Counted from the first letter of the stretch, positions 18,598 to 28,269 are shown. The stretch: 64,000 bases of DNA from Roseburia sp. 1XD42-69 (GCF_003612565.1 NZ_RAZG01000014.1:1-64000), one strand, 5' to 3'. A program made the numbers and translations. The notes: generated by a model from the letters alone, not told the origin.

Positions 18598-19605
18598 CTA
18601 AATAGTTCTCACACTCTCACCTGTAACAAGTTCAAAGGGTATCACCTCATGAATGGGATCATCTGCAAAATCCACCATGTGAAACAGCATTTCCACGCTG
18701 CGCCTGGCCAAAAGCTTATACTGCTGTCTGATGGTAGAAAGCTTTGGATTATAGTAATCCGCCAATGTGATTCCGTCAAATCCAATCACGGAAATATCCT
18801 CCGGAACTCTTTTCCCCATATCCTTTAATGCCCGGGCCGCTCCGATGGCCATCACATCGCTCATGGCAAACACCGCCGTAAGATCCGGCTTTTTTTCCAT
18901 TAAGTTTACCATCGCCTGATATGCGCCTTCAAAACTGAATCTGGCATCAGAATAATTATGTAACTCATCAAAAACCATCTTGTGTTTCTCAAAACTTTGA
19001 ATACAACCTTTATACCGCTGTCTGCTGGTATAAGAAAAAGAAAGGTCTCCCCCGATAATCCCAATTTTTTTATGTCCCTTTGTAAAGAGGTAATCCACCG
19101 CACATTCCGCCGCAGCCACGTCATCTGTGGCCACGCTGGCCAGATTTTCCACGCCAAAATTTTTACCCTGGTTTGTCACCAGCACAGAAGGGATGCCCAC
19201 CTGGTCAAACTCCCGTTTAAAATTATCCGGCGCTCCGCCCAAAAACAAAATTCCCATGGGCTTTCTCTCCCGGCTAATCCGGATAGCATGCTGCACTTCA
19301 TCCTCACTTTCGTCCAAATATGTCACCACAGGGGTATACTGGGTCCGCTGAACCATACACTGAATCTCTTCCACAATATTTGCAAACAGCATATTTCCGT
19401 TACCTTTTACCAGAATGACAACCGTCTTGCTTCCCATCTGCTTTAAATGTTTTGCATTATTGTTGGGGACAAAATTATAATCCGCCACCACCTGCTCAAT
19501 TTTCTTTTTTGCCACAGGACTCACATCTCTCCTGTTATTTAAGACCCGGGATACCGTGCTTACGGAATACCCCGACTCCCTTGCAATATCTTTGATTGTC
19601 ACCAT
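18598..19605 (-). CDS. LacI-family transcriptional regulator
   Basis: A 335-residue repressor. The N-terminal helix-turn-helix (VTIKDIARESGYSVSTVSRVLN) is classic LacI/GalR, followed by a periplasmic-binding-like effector domain with TDDVAAAECAVDYL, GHKKIGIIGG, and near the end VIGFDGITLADYY. It probably controls the adjacent sugar ABC genes and malQ through the 40-bp operator at 22941-22980, whose AACGTT cores fit this family. The effector is unknown; maltose or a related glucan is suggested by the neighbours. Confidence 0.92.
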   Translation of the reverse strand: MVTIKDIARESGYSVSTVSRVLNNRRDVSPVAKKKIEQVVADYNFVPNNNAKHLKQMGSKTVVILVKGNGNMLFANIVEEIQCMVQRTQYTPVVTYLDESEDEVQHAIRISRERKPMGILFLGGAPDNFKREFDQVGIPSVLVTNQGKNFGVENLASVATDDVAAAECAVDYLFTKGHKKIGIIGGDLSFSYTSRQRYKGCIQSFEKHKMVFDELHNYSDARFSFEGAYQAMVNLMEKKPDLTAVFAMSDVMAIGAARALKDMGKRVPEDISVIGFDGITLADYYNPKLSTIRQQYKLLARRSVEMLFHMVDFADDPIHEVIPFELVTGESVRTI

Positions 19606-19630
19606 TCGCCTATACCTGCCTGTATTTAAT

Positions 19631-19671
19631 TGCGCCTCCGAAACCTTTATGGTCTGGGAGGCGCATTTTTT
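19631..19671. terminator. GC-rich hairpin between permease gene and lacI
   Basis: Stem TGCGCCTCC (19631-19639) / GGAGGCGCA (19657-19665) has a T-run on the plus side only. On the minus strand, where the genes run, the following bases are AATTAAAT, so it may only partly stop or stabilise the ABC transcript before lacI. Confidence 0.5.
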
Positions 19672-19686
19672 AACTGCATAACATTA

Positions 19687-20553
19687 TTAACCTTTTACTG
19701 CTCCGGCTACAACACCCTCGATAATATACTTCTGGCAGGCAATATAGAATATAATAATGGGAATAATTGCCAAAACCAGCATAGCCATCATAGCGCCCCA
19801 GTCAATAGAGCCGTAACCGCCTTTTAAGTATTGTACCGCAATGGGAATCGTCTTGTATTTCTTAATATCCAATACCAGATACGGAAGGAGGTAGTCGTTC
19901 CATATCCACATAGCCTGCAAAATTGCCACGGTAATTGCAGTTGGTTTTAAGATTGGGAATACCACCTGGAAATATGTCTGAATCGGCGTACATCCGTCAA
20001 TCATAGCCGCCTCCTCAATTTCCAGTGGGATACTCTTTACAAATCCGGTAAACATAAACACCGCCAATCCTGCTCCAAATCCCAAATATACTAATATTAT
20101 ACCAACAGGATTCGATAAATGCAACATATTTGCAATTTTAGAAAGTGTAAACATTACCATCTGGAAAGGTACAATCATGGAAAAGAGACATAACATATAC
20201 ATAGCCTTTGTAAATGGCGTCTGCACCCTTGTAATATACCATGCACACATGGATGTGCAGAGGATAATCACTGCCACGGAACATACTGTGATAAACAAGG
20301 AGTATCCGAAAGCGTTGAAAAATTCTGTTTTCTTAATACCTTCCACATAGTTCTCAAGTCCTACAAACATCTTGCCCGTACCAATTTTGAAAGGATAACG
20401 GTTTACATAAGCTTTTCTCTTAAAAGAGTTCATCACAACAATGATAATAGGCATTACATAAACAATGGACAACAGGGTAAAAAAGATAGTTAAAGCTGTG
20501 CCGTGTTTTGTTTTTCTCACCGCGCTAACCTGATTATCTGGATTTTTTGCCAT
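19687..20553 (-). CDS. Sugar ABC transporter permease, MalG type
   Basis: A 288-residue inner-membrane permease with about six hydrophobic segments. The EAA loop that contacts the ATPase is visible near residue 195 (EIEEAAMIDGCTPIQTYFQVVFP). It belongs to the CUT1 family for oligosaccharides. Its ATG overlaps the stop of the preceding permease gene. There is no ATPase gene nearby, so a shared MsmK/MsmX-type ATPase elsewhere is expected. Confidence 0.92.
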   Translation of the reverse strand: MAKNPDNQVSAVRKTKHGTALTIFFTLLSIVYVMPIIIVVMNSFKRKAYVNRYPFKIGTGKMFVGLENYVEGIKKTEFFNAFGYSLFITVCSVAVIILCTSMCAWYITRVQTPFTKAMYMLCLFSMIVPFQMVMFTLSKIANMLHLSNPVGIILVYLGFGAGLAVFMFTGFVKSIPLEIEEAAMIDGCTPIQTYFQVVFPILKPTAITVAILQAMWIWNDYLLPYLVLDIKKYKTIPIAVQYLKGGYGSIDWGAMMAMLVLAIIPIIIFYIACQKYIIEGVVAGAVKG

Positions 20554-21395
20554 TACTGCTGCACCTCCTTACTTCTGGTGATGACATTCTGTCCAACTGC
20601 GATAACTGCCACAATGATAAAGAATACAACTGCTTTTGCCTGACCTACGCCTTCAAATCCCTGTCTGGTATAGAATGTGTCATAAATATTTAACGCCATC
20701 ATCTGGGACATATCAGAAGGAGCGCCGTTTGTAAGTGCTAAGTTCTGGTCGAAGAGTTTAAATCCATTGGTTAAAGTTAAAAATGTACACACGGTAATGG
20801 AAGGCATTACCATGGGAAGTGTTACGTTCGTCAGTACCTGGGGAGCTGTCGCTCCGTCGATTTTTGCCGCTTCAATCAATTCTCCTGGAATATTCTGAAT
20901 ACCGGCAATATAGATAATCATCATATAACCTATCTGCTGCCAGCACATAAGGATAACCAGACCCCAGAATCCATATGTAGCGCTGTATACCAGAGTTCTT
21001 CCGAAGTTTGCCAGGATACCGTTTAAAATAAGCTGCCAGATATAACCTAACACGATACCACCGATTAAGTTCGGCATAAAGAATACGGTACGGAACATGT
21101 TTGTTCCTCTAATTCCCTTTGTTAAAAGCATCGCAATGGCAAATGCCAAAACATTTATCAATAATACCGAAACAATCGTAAATAATGCAGTATACCAAAG
21201 GGAATGACCGAATGTACCATCTGTAAAAGCTTTTGCATAATTGCTCAGTCCCACAAACTTTGCATCTGTTACAGTTGTAAATTTACAAAATGATAAGTAG
21301 ATACCCATAGCAAAAGGAACTATGAATCCTATTGTAAATGCCACCAAAGTCGGTAATGCAAAAAGGGGAAAATATCTCTTAATCGCCTTATCCAT
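20553..21395 (-). CDS. Sugar ABC transporter permease, MalF type
   Basis: A 280-residue permease of the CUT1 family with six predicted membrane segments and the EAA loop near residue 180 (ELIEAAKIDGATAPQVLTNVTLP). It forms the channel with the downstream MalG-type protein and overlaps it by one base. The family transports maltodextrin, raffinose-type or other oligosaccharides, and the exact sugar is not readable from the sequence. Confidence 0.92.
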   Translation of the reverse strand: MDKAIKRYFPLFALPTLVAFTIGFIVPFAMGIYLSFCKFTTVTDAKFVGLSNYAKAFTDGTFGHSLWYTALFTIVSVLLINVLAFAIAMLLTKGIRGTNMFRTVFFMPNLIGGIVLGYIWQLILNGILANFGRTLVYSATYGFWGLVILMCWQQIGYMMIIYIAGIQNIPGELIEAAKIDGATAPQVLTNVTLPMVMPSITVCTFLTLTNGFKLFDQNLALTNGAPSDMSQMMALNIYDTFYTRQGFEGVGQAKAVVFFIIVAVIAVGQNVITRSKEVQQ

Positions 21396-21461
21396 AATTA
21401 TTTTCCTTTCTTTCTATATTGGAGGCGGGTATTCCCGCCTCCGCAAAATCCCTGACAAATC

Positions 21462-22901
21462 TTAGTTATGAGTAGCTTCGTACTCTGTTTTCCATCCGTC
21501 AATAAATGCGGTCTTAACAGCATCCCATTCGCCGGTGCCCTGTGCGTACTCTGTTAAAGCTGCGCCCACGCCGTCTTTCCATCCCTCAGAAGGAATGGTA
21601 GAGAAGTTCCAGGATACCTGAGTCTGGCCTGCATCGATAGAAGCGTTGGAAGCGTCCACCAATACGTTTGCAGGTGTATATCCATCGTCAAAAGTATCAA
21701 ATGGTGTTACGAATCCCATCTGGTTTGCAATGCTGTCCCGGCCTGTGTCGCTTGTAACAACCCAGTTTAAGAAATCTTCTGTCGCTTTGATGTCTGCTTC
21801 GGAAGCGTTCTTGTTGATACACCAGTAGTTCTCAGATCCTGTACAAAGTCCCTGGTTTTCCTCTCCGGGAGCGCCGATGTAGATTGGCATCATGCCAAGG
21901 TCATCATCTGTAAGTAATCCAGCGTCGATAATGTTCTGGTAAGCCCATGTACCGTTCTGATAGAATACTGCCTCGCCTAAAGCAAATTCAGCAGTGGAGT
22001 CATCCCCTGTCTTTGTTGCAATCATAGCAGGCTCGCAGGTTGCATCGGTGATGTATAAGTCAAAAATCTGTTTGTACTGGTCAAGATATGTTCCTTCGAT
22101 GGCATCTGTCTCACCGATTCCTTTATCTTTGTACTCATAGTAGATTGGAAGGTTTGCAAGGTGAGTTTTAAATCTCCAGTCAGAAGAGGAATCCATACCT
22201 GCGGAGGAGAATGCACCAGCCAGATTGTAATCAGGGCCTGCTGCCTCGCTTACCTCTGCAAGACGTGACTGAATGTCGTCTGCCACTTCTTTTAATGTTG
22301 CAAAGTTGTTGATTTTGTCGATGGAATCTACTTTTGCGCCGTCCATCTTGCAGTATGCATCAAGTACTGTCTTGTTGTAGATAAGGCCGTATGTCTCAAT
22401 AACATAAGCGATACCCTGTACGGCATCTCCGTCTTTTAATACGAAGTCATCACTCTTTACATGAGAGTAAAGGTCTGTGTCTTTTAAATCTAAGCAGTAA
22501 TCTTTCCAAGATGCCAGTCCCACCGGTCCGTTCACCTGGAATAAGGTAGGAGCTTCTGTCTTAGCCATCTCAGATTTCAATGTAGATTCATATGTTCCGG
22601 AAGCTGCTGTTACAACTGTTACAGGAACCCCTGTCTCGTCTGTGTAAGCTTTTGCAAGATCCTGCCACTGCTGATCCTGCTCTGGTTTAAAGTTAAGATA
22701 GTAAACTGCTCCGTCTCCGCTTGCTGCGGGAGCTGCTGCGTCGTCTCCTGTATCTGCCGCCTCAGTTGAAGGTGCCGCATTGCTTGCACTGTCTGTCTTA
22801 TTTGCATCTGCTGCGGAATCATTATCTCCGCCGCCGCATCCTGCAAATAAGCTTGCTGCCATGGAAAGTAATAATAATGTTGCTACGCTCTTTTTCTTCA
22901 T
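21462..22901 (-). CDS. Sugar ABC transporter substrate-binding lipoprotein
   Basis: A 479-residue extracellular binding protein. A signal peptide ends in the lipobox LFAGC, so the mature Cys (about residue 21) is lipid-anchored. A low-complexity Asp/Ala/Ser linker follows. The body has family 1 binding-protein features, with aromatic residues in the C-terminal lobe (LCTGSENYWCINKNA and TQVSWNFSTIPSEGW). It delivers sugar to the two permeases 66 bp downstream. AGGAGGATG precedes the start. Expression is probably controlled by the operator at 22941-22980. Confidence 0.93.
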   Translation of the reverse strand: MKKKSVATLLLLSMAASLFAGCGGGDNDSAADANKTDSASNAAPSTEAADTGDDAAAPAASGDGAVYYLNFKPEQDQQWQDLAKAYTDETGVPVTVVTAASGTYESTLKSEMAKTEAPTLFQVNGPVGLASWKDYCLDLKDTDLYSHVKSDDFVLKDGDAVQGIAYVIETYGLIYNKTVLDAYCKMDGAKVDSIDKINNFATLKEVADDIQSRLAEVSEAAGPDYNLAGAFSSAGMDSSSDWRFKTHLANLPIYYEYKDKGIGETDAIEGTYLDQYKQIFDLYITDATCEPAMIATKTGDDSTAEFALGEAVFYQNGTWAYQNIIDAGLLTDDDLGMMPIYIGAPGEENQGLCTGSENYWCINKNASEADIKATEDFLNWVVTSDTGRDSIANQMGFVTPFDTFDDGYTPANVLVDASNASIDAGQTQVSWNFSTIPSEGWKDGVGAALTEYAQGTGEWDAVKTAFIDGWKTEYEATHN

Positions 22902-22940
22902 TTTTCATCCTCCTACTTAATAGTGAATCAATTAGTTTTT

Positions 22941-22980
22941 CTGAAAACGTTTCCTGTAACGTTCCCGGTAACGTTTTCAG
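22941..22980 (-). promoter_or_regulatory. 40-bp LacI/CcpA-type composite operator
   Basis: Perfect 11-bp arms CTGAAAACGTT (22941-22951) and AACGTTTTCAG (22970-22980) flank a third AACGTT. The three cores are centred at 22948.5, 22960.5 and 22972.5, exactly 12 bp apart. Both outer halves also fit the catabolite-responsive element pattern TGNAANCGNWNNC. The element lies between the -10 and the start codon of the binding-protein gene, a position suited to repression by blocking transcription. Ligands are probably the nearby LacI regulator, CcpA, or both. Confidence 0.8.
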
Positions 22981-22991
22981 TTGATATATTT

Positions 22992-23019
22992 ACTATAACA
23001 TGTTTTTCAAAAAAAGCAA
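22992..23019 (-). promoter_or_regulatory. Promoter of the sugar ABC operon
   Basis: On the minus strand TTGCTT (23014-23019) and TATAGT (22992-22997) are 16 bp apart. Transcription would begin about 5 nt before the 40-bp operator. Confidence 0.55.
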
Positions 23020-23139
23020 TACATTTTTTATCTTTTATTGGATGTTTTGTGGTTTTTCATAATTTTTCCAACTAATTTTTGGTTAATATCACCATTGAAT
23101 CCCTGCATTTGAAAATATGTGACCGTCTGTTCAAACAAA

Positions 23140-23163
23140 ATACCCTGCATGACTGCAGGGTAT
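23140..23163 (-). terminator. Terminator of the argJBD operon
   Basis: A ten-bp stem ATACCCTGCA/TGCAGGGTAT with a 4-nt loop is followed on the minus strand by TTTTGTTT. It lies 65 bp after the last gene of the operon. The remaining 23030-23139 shows no gene. Confidence 0.88.
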
Positions 23164-23227
23164 GGATCTTTACTCTTCATTATATGATTGCCTATCTTTA
23201 ATATATATATTCCTTTTATATCTCTGT

Positions 23228-24454
23228 TTATTCAGAATCATGCCACACCTTAAGGGCCTGACTCTGGAATTTTACCCAGAAATCTGTGACATTTAATCCC
23301 TGAGGCTTTTTTCTGCCCTCCTCATACTGCAAAAAAGCCGTCTCCTGAAGCCCTCCTTTTAAGGCGGTTTTTATCACCGGGAAATGTCCTGTCATATCCG
23401 AAAGCTTTTCTTCCCAGGCAAGTGAGGATGCGTAAGCGGCAAAATCCTGTGCCGCACCGGCATGTTCCGTCACGCCGTTGACACACAGCACCGTTGTCTC
23501 CGATACCGGGCACATGGAAAGTTCATCGTTTAATTTTGGAAGCTTCTCCACCCCCCAGTTTTCTTCCAGCTCTCCTAACTCTTCTGGGGAGAGCAGAGCT
23601 GCCACCGTCCTGCCCCCGGCAAAATCCTCCGCCACTTTTCTGCTTCCAGGTTCCTCCTCGTCTAAGGCAATCACTGCGGTAAGGTTTCCGAAAAAATTCT
23701 TGCAGTTTTCAAATGTCTCCTCCTCATATTCGGGATACACTAAACCCTCCTCTTTGGAAAAGGTAATGCCGCTCCCCAGAAAGGCAAAATTGCAGCGGGG
23801 GTCTGACAGGTCCCACTCCAAAAGTTTTTCCACCCCTTCCCCAGGCTCATGCTCCAGGGAATAGTCTATAATCTCCTGAATGGAGGATGGAGCCGTCTCA
23901 AAATAGTCCTTGCGGTAGGCAAAAACACTGGTGTTAAAGTAAAGGGGATAGCCGTAATATTTTCCGTCATCTAAAAAACTGCAGGTCTTAGCCGCCATTT
24001 CGGCACAATCTTCCGGAAAGCTAACCTGATTTTCCGCCAGTATCTGGGTAAGGTATGCCTGCTCTAACTGCTCCCCCGGCAAAAGATATACATCCGGTGT
24101 AAGCTCCTGGGTTTTAGACGCTTCGTAAACCCCGGAAAAATAGTTGAAGGACTGCTGCTCCTCTACCCTTACCAAAACCCCTGTCTCCTCCTGAAAGGAT
24201 TCCCCGCAGCTTTCAAAAAATTCTTTGTTTTCCGGCCCGTAGTACCAAAAGACAATTTCTTCCCCGGGCTGATAAGTTTTCTGGGTTTCCTCCTCCTGCT
24301 CCTGTCCTACTTCCTTTTCCTGCCTCTCCTGCTCTTCCTCCTTTTCCAGGACAAAACTTTTCGTCTGCCCATAGTGGGATGTTACCATCAGGGCCGTGGT
24401 AAATAAAAGAAGAAGGTAAAAAGAAAACTCTTTTCTTTTTTCTGATGTTCCCAT
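23228..24454 (-). CDS. Membrane-anchored solute-binding protein at the end of the arg operon
   Basis: A 408-residue protein. One hydrophobic segment (about 11-27) lacks a lipobox Cys, so it is probably an uncleaved anchor. A strongly acidic Glu/Gln stretch follows (about 37-62), then an extracellular family 1-like solute-binding domain starting EIVFWYYGPENKEFF. No permease or ATPase is nearby. The ATG overlaps the argD stop in TAATG, and argD's last codons supply the GAGGAAA site, so translation is coupled to arginine synthesis. It may be a receptor or sensor, not a transporter part. The ligand is unknown. Confidence 0.75.
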   Translation of the reverse strand: MGTSEKRKEFSFYLLLLFTTALMVTSHYGQTKSFVLEKEEEQERQEKEVGQEQEEETQKTYQPGEEIVFWYYGPENKEFFESCGESFQEETGVLVRVEEQQSFNYFSGVYEASKTQELTPDVYLLPGEQLEQAYLTQILAENQVSFPEDCAEMAAKTCSFLDDGKYYGYPLYFNTSVFAYRKDYFETAPSSIQEIIDYSLEHEPGEGVEKLLEWDLSDPRCNFAFLGSGITFSKEEGLVYPEYEEETFENCKNFFGNLTAVIALDEEEPGSRKVAEDFAGGRTVAALLSPEELGELEENWGVEKLPKLNDELSMCPVSETTVLCVNGVTEHAGAAQDFAAYASSLAWEEKLSDMTGHFPVIKTALKGGLQETAFLQYEEGRKKPQGLNVTDFWVKFQSQALKVWHDSE

Positions 24455-25650
24455 TACTTCATTTCCTCAAAAACTTCTGTTAAAATCTCTGTCATCGTAT
24501 CAACGTCTTCCTTCTCTATAATAAGGGGGGGCACAAAGCGCAGCACGTCAGATCCTGCAGTGATTAATACAAGCCCCTTTGAGAGAGCCTTAGCGGATAC
24601 CTCCCCCACAGGAAGGGTGATTTGAAGTCCCTGCATCAGCCCCAGCCCCCGGTGGGCAATAACAAAATCATATCTGTCTCTCAGCTCTTCCAGGCGTTTC
24701 CACAGATAATCCCCCATTTCCTTGGCATGGTCTGCCAGTTTATCCCGCTCCATAATCTCAAGCACCTTGTCCACTGCTGCTCCCACCAGAGGATTGCCGC
24801 CGTAGGTGGTGCCGTGGTCTCCCGGACATAAGGATTTTTCCGCCACACGCTCTGTCATAAGGAATGCCCCTACCGGTACGCCGCAGCCAAGGGCCTTTGC
24901 CACTGTCATAATGTCCGGCTTAATGTCATAGTGCTGCCATGCAAACATTTTTCCCGTTCTTCCCATGCCGCACTGGATTTCGTCTAAAATAAGAAGAATA
25001 TCTTTTTCCCTGCACAGCTTTGCCACGCCTTCCAAAAATTCCGGGGATGCGGGATAAATTCCCCCCTCCCCCTGAACTGTCTCTAAAAGAATGGCACAGG
25101 TCTTTTCTGTCACCAGGGTTTTCACACTGCTTAAATCATTGAAATCTGCAAAACAAACCCCTGGGAGCAATGGTTCAAAGGGCTCCTGGTAATGCCTGTT
25201 TCCGGTAACGGACAATGCCCCGATACTTCTCCCGTGAAAAGAGTGGTTCATAGCAATAATTTCATGCCCTGCATGTCCGTCTCTGGTATAGGCATATTTT
25301 TTTGCCGCCTTAATGGCTCCTTCAATGGCCTCGGTGCCGCTGTTTGTAAAAAACACCCGGTCCATGCCGCTTATTTTTTTCACCCGCTCCGCTGCTTTTA
25401 TAATCGGCACATTGTAAAAAAGGTTTGAGGTGTGGATTAAATCATCTACCTGACTTTTTAAAGCCTCGCTGTACTCCTCATTGTCGTAGCCTAAGGCACA
25501 GACGGCAATCCCTGCGGCAAAATCCAGGTATTTTTTCCCTTCGGTGTCAAAGAGATAAACATCCTTTCCCTTTTCAAAGACCACGCCATACCGATTATAA
25601 GTATGAAGCAGATCCTGCTCCGCCTCTTTTATGTACCCATCACGATTCAT
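24454..25650 (-). CDS. argD: Acetylornithine aminotransferase
   Basis: A 398-residue class III PLP aminotransferase that makes N-acetylornithine from N-acetylglutamate semialdehyde and glutamate. The PLP lysine is Lys252 ([13 protein letters not shown]), the cofactor aspartate is in [14 protein letters not shown], and [12 protein letters not shown] is the phosphate-binding segment. It overlaps the end of argB by 11 bp. Third gene of argJ-argB-argD. Confidence 0.96.
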   Translation of the reverse strand: MNRDGYIKEAEQDLLHTYNRYGVVFEKGKDVYLFDTEGKKYLDFAAGIAVCALGYDNEEYSEALKSQVDDLIHTSNLFYNVPIIKAAERVKKISGMDRVFFTNSGTEAIEGAIKAAKKYAYTRDGHAGHEIIAMNHSFHGRSIGALSVTGNRHYQEPFEPLLPGVCFADFNDLSSVKTLVTEKTCAILLETVQGEGGIYPASPEFLEGVAKLCREKDILLILDEIQCGMGRTGKMFAWQHYDIKPDIMTVAKALGCGVPVGAFLMTERVAEKSLCPGDHGTTYGGNPLVGAAVDKVLEIMERDKLADHAKEMGDYLWKRLEELRDRYDFVIAHRGLGLMQGLQITLPVGEVSAKALSKGLVLITAGSDVLRFVPPLIIEKEDVDTMTEILTEVFEEMK

Positions 25651-26542
25651 GATAATACCTCTCTTCCTTCTCCCCTAAAATCGCTGTTCCGATTCCTTTA
25701 TTTGTAAAGATTTCAAGGAGCAGGCAATGGGGAATTCTTCCGTCTAAAATATGTACTCTGGAAACGCCGTTTTCCATGGCGTCGATACAGTTGTTTAACT
25801 TGGGCAGCATACCGCCGCCGATATTACCCCCTGCAATGAGCTTCTTTGCCTCTGCGATAGGCAGTTCGGAAATCAGGGAAGCCTTGTCGGAAGGGTCTTT
25901 GTACACCCCTTCAATATCTGTTAAAAACGCCAGCTTTTCCGCTTTCATGGCCCTTGCAATGGCGCAGGCCGCATCATCTGCATTGATGTTGTAGGTGTCA
26001 AATTTGTCGTCCATTCCAATGGGACACACAATGGGAAGAAAGTCCTTTTCCAAAAGATCATATAATACTTTGGGATTCACCTCTGTAATCTCCCCCACAT
26101 ACCCGATATCCTTTCCGTCGGAGTACTTTTTCTCCACCTTTAAAAGCCCTCCGTCTTTTCCGCTGATACCCACGGCGTTTACCCCTAAGACCTGGACTTT
26201 CTGCACCAGGGACTTATTCACCCTGTTTAACACCATCTCCGCAATCTCCATGGTGGCGGCGTCTGTTTTCCGAAGCCCGTTAATAAATTCCGGCTCCATC
26301 CCGGATTTTTCCACCCACTTGCTGATATCCTTTCCTCCCCCATGGACGATAATGGGCTTAAAGCCTACCAGCTTTAACAAGGTCACGTCCTCAATGACCT
26401 GGCGCTTTAAGTTTTCGTCCAGCATAGCGCTGCCGCCATACTTTACTACGATTATCTTTCTGTTAAACCGCTGGATATAAGGCAGCGCCTCAATCAGAAC
26501 CTCCGCTTTTTCCAGTATGTGTTTCATTGTATCATCTTCCAT
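25640..26542 (-). CDS. argB: Acetylglutamate kinase
   Basis: A 300-residue amino-acid kinase that phosphorylates N-acetylglutamate. Motifs are [12 protein letters not shown] near 30, [11 protein letters not shown] near 65, and [13 protein letters not shown] near 210. The Tyr/Phe-rich N-terminal helix ([12 protein letters not shown]) is the extension seen in hexameric, arginine-inhibited kinases, so feedback control by arginine is likely. GAAGGAT lies upstream of the chosen ATG; an internal ATG five codons on is also possible. Confidence 0.95.
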   Translation of the reverse strand: MEDDTMKHILEKAEVLIEALPYIQRFNRKIIVVKYGGSAMLDENLKRQVIEDVTLLKLVGFKPIIVHGGGKDISKWVEKSGMEPEFINGLRKTDAATMEIAEMVLNRVNKSLVQKVQVLGVNAVGISGKDGGLLKVEKKYSDGKDIGYVGEITEVNPKVLYDLLEKDFLPIVCPIGMDDKFDTYNINADDAACAIARAMKAEKLAFLTDIEGVYKDPSDKASLISELPIAEAKKLIAGGNIGGGMLPKLNNCIDAMENGVSRVHILDGRIPHCLLLEIFTNKGIGTAILGEKEERYYHES

Positions 26543-26581
26543 TTTTTATCCTTCTTTCTGTTTTTCTCCTGAACTGCAAAA

Positions 26582-27805
26582 CTAAGAACGGTAGTCCGCA
26601 TTGATTTTGATATAATCATATGTCAAATCGCAGCCCCAGGCCGTTGCGTCAAATTCCCCTGATTTAAAATCTGCAATGGCGCTTACCACCGGCTCTGATA
26701 AAATCCGTTCCGCCAGCTCCTCGTCAAATTTTAAAGCGGCCCCGTCTTTTACCACCTGGATTTTCCCCGCTGCGCTCTCATAGAATAAATCTATTTTTTC
26801 CGGATCAAATTCCGCCCCGGAGTACCCGAAGGCGCAGAGGATTCTGCCGCAGTTGGCGTCGTGGCCGTAAACCGCCGCTTTTACCAGGTTGGAGGATACC
26901 GCCGAACGGCTTAAAACCCTGGCCTGCTCTTTGCTTTCTGCCCCCATGACTTTTACCTCAAAAAGGGCTGTGGCCCCTTCCCCGTCCCCTGCCATCTCTT
27001 TTGCCAGGGTGGTATTGATATAGTTAAGAGCTTCCTTAAAAGCGGCATACCCTTTATCTTTCTTTGTAATTTCTGTATTCCCCGCCATTCCGTTTGCCAA
27101 AAGTAAAACCGTGTCATTTGTGGAGGTATCCCCGTCCACGGAAACCATATTGTAGGTGTCCACAATATCTTCTTTTAATGCCTCCAAAAGCAGTTCTTTG
27201 GAGATTGCGGCATCTGTGGCGAGGAAACTGAGCATGGTGCACATATCCGGGTGTATCATGCCGGAACCCTTGCACATACCCCCTATGGTACAGGTAACCC
27301 CATCCACTTCAAACTCTGCGGCCACTTCTTTTTCGTGGGTGTCTGTAGTCATAATTGCAAGGCTTGCAGTGTGGGCAGCGTCTCTGGTATGGGAGAGCTT
27401 TGGAACCATATCTTCTATTCCCTTAGAGATTTTGTCCATGGGAAGCTGCATCCCGATGACCCCGGTGGAGGCCACCAACACAGCATCCTCCGGTATATTT
27501 AATAATTCCCCTGCTTTTTCCGCCGTCTCTTTGCAGTAGGACATGCCCTCCTCCCCGGTACAGGCATTGGCAATTCCCGCATTGACCACAACGGCCTGGA
27601 CAAAGGGGCCGTTCTCTACGATTTCCCTGTCCCACTTTACCGGAGCCGCTTTTACCACATTTTTCGTAAAGGTGCCTGCGGCCCGGCAGGGCTTCTCACT
27701 GAAAATCATGGCCATGTCACGGCGGTCTTTGTATTTAATTCCCGCCGCCGTATCTGCTGCCAGAAAACCTTTTGGGGCGGTAATGCCCCCGTCTATTTTT
27801 TTCAT
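26582..27805 (-). CDS. argJ: Bifunctional ornithine acetyltransferase / N-acetylglutamate synthase
   Basis: A 407-residue ArgJ from the start MKKIDGGITAPKGF, supported by GAGGAG just upstream; the longer reading includes the promoter-proximal leader. It recycles the acetyl group between N-acetylornithine and glutamate. The self-cleavage site is the Thr190 segment KGSGMIHPDMCTMLSFLATD, giving alpha and beta chains; Cys replaces the more common Ala before the nucleophile. First gene of the operon, with a consensus promoter about 50 bp upstream. Confidence 0.95.
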   Translation of the reverse strand: MKKIDGGITAPKGFLAADTAAGIKYKDRRDMAMIFSEKPCRAAGTFTKNVVKAAPVKWDREIVENGPFVQAVVVNAGIANACTGEEGMSYCKETAEKAGELLNIPEDAVLVASTGVIGMQLPMDKISKGIEDMVPKLSHTRDAAHTASLAIMTTDTHEKEVAAEFEVDGVTCTIGGMCKGSGMIHPDMCTMLSFLATDAAISKELLLEALKEDIVDTYNMVSVDGDTSTNDTVLLLANGMAGNTEITKKDKGYAAFKEALNYINTTLAKEMAGDGEGATALFEVKVMGAESKEQARVLSRSAVSSNLVKAAVYGHDANCGRILCAFGYSGAEFDPEKIDLFYESAAGKIQVVKDGAALKFDEELAERILSEPVVSAIADFKSGEFDATAWGCDLTYDYIKINADYRS

Positions 27806-27852
27806 AGGATTCTCCTCTCTATCGGATAATTGCAAATTCATTTTCGTATCAA

Positions 27853-27881
27853 ATTTTAACAGTTGAAAGGAGATTAGTCAA
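27853..27881 (-). promoter_or_regulatory. argJBD promoter
   Basis: On the minus strand TTGACT (27876-27881) and TAAAAT (27853-27858) are 17 bp apart. Downstream, GATACGAAAATGAATTTGC resembles ArgR half-sites and shares the octamer ATACGAAA with the argG promoter region, suggesting arginine control. Confidence 0.75.
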
Positions 27882-27891
27882 TGATAATCCG

Positions 27892-28040
27892 CTATTCCTG
27901 CTCCCGAACCCACTGTACCCAGTCTGCATAATGCCTTCCCAGCACATGGGATCCGTCTGTTGAATATTCCGCCGCCAGATTCCCCTGCATAGTATGAAAA
28001 ACCGCTGGGTTGGCCAAAAAATGGGAACAGATGCTGCAGA
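27892..28040 (-). pseudogene. C-terminal remnant, SGNH/GDSL-hydrolase-like
   Basis: One minus-strand frame gives an ending with NPAVFHTMQGNL, AEYSTDGSHVLG and YADWVQWVREQE, resembling the last part of SGNH hydrolases, where DGxH carries the catalytic Asp and His. Stops interrupt the frame upstream and no N-terminal part is recognisable. A longer open frame overlapping it looks like noise. The family is a guess from a short segment. Confidence 0.4.
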
Positions 28041-28208
28041 TACACCCATATCTGCCCAATTTCCTCTATGCCATAGTCCTGTCAAAAGCCATACTGCCAG
28101 AAGATTACGCACTGTTTTCAAAAAACCTTCCCGGTTTATCCAGTAACGTTTTGTAGAAGACTTTTTAATCATATTCACAGAAAATTTACATTTCAGGGTA
28201 AAACTAGA

Positions 28209-28237
28209 GCCAGGAACCTGTTTTTTAGATTCCTGGC
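28209..28237 (-). terminator. Terminator-like hairpin
   Basis: Arms GCCAGGAA (28209-28216) and TTCCTGGC (28230-28237) are followed on the minus strand by TCTAGTTTT. It probably ended the transcript of the genes now truncated upstream. Confidence 0.6.
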
Positions 28238-28269
28238 CTACAGTTCTATTTACACTGTTCTTTCAGCTT

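Noticed and set aside
27849-28178. A 109-codon minus-strand frame upstream of argJ
   Set aside because: It covers the argJ promoter, has no site before the ATG, and another frame in the same stretch gives the more convincing hydrolase-like ending.
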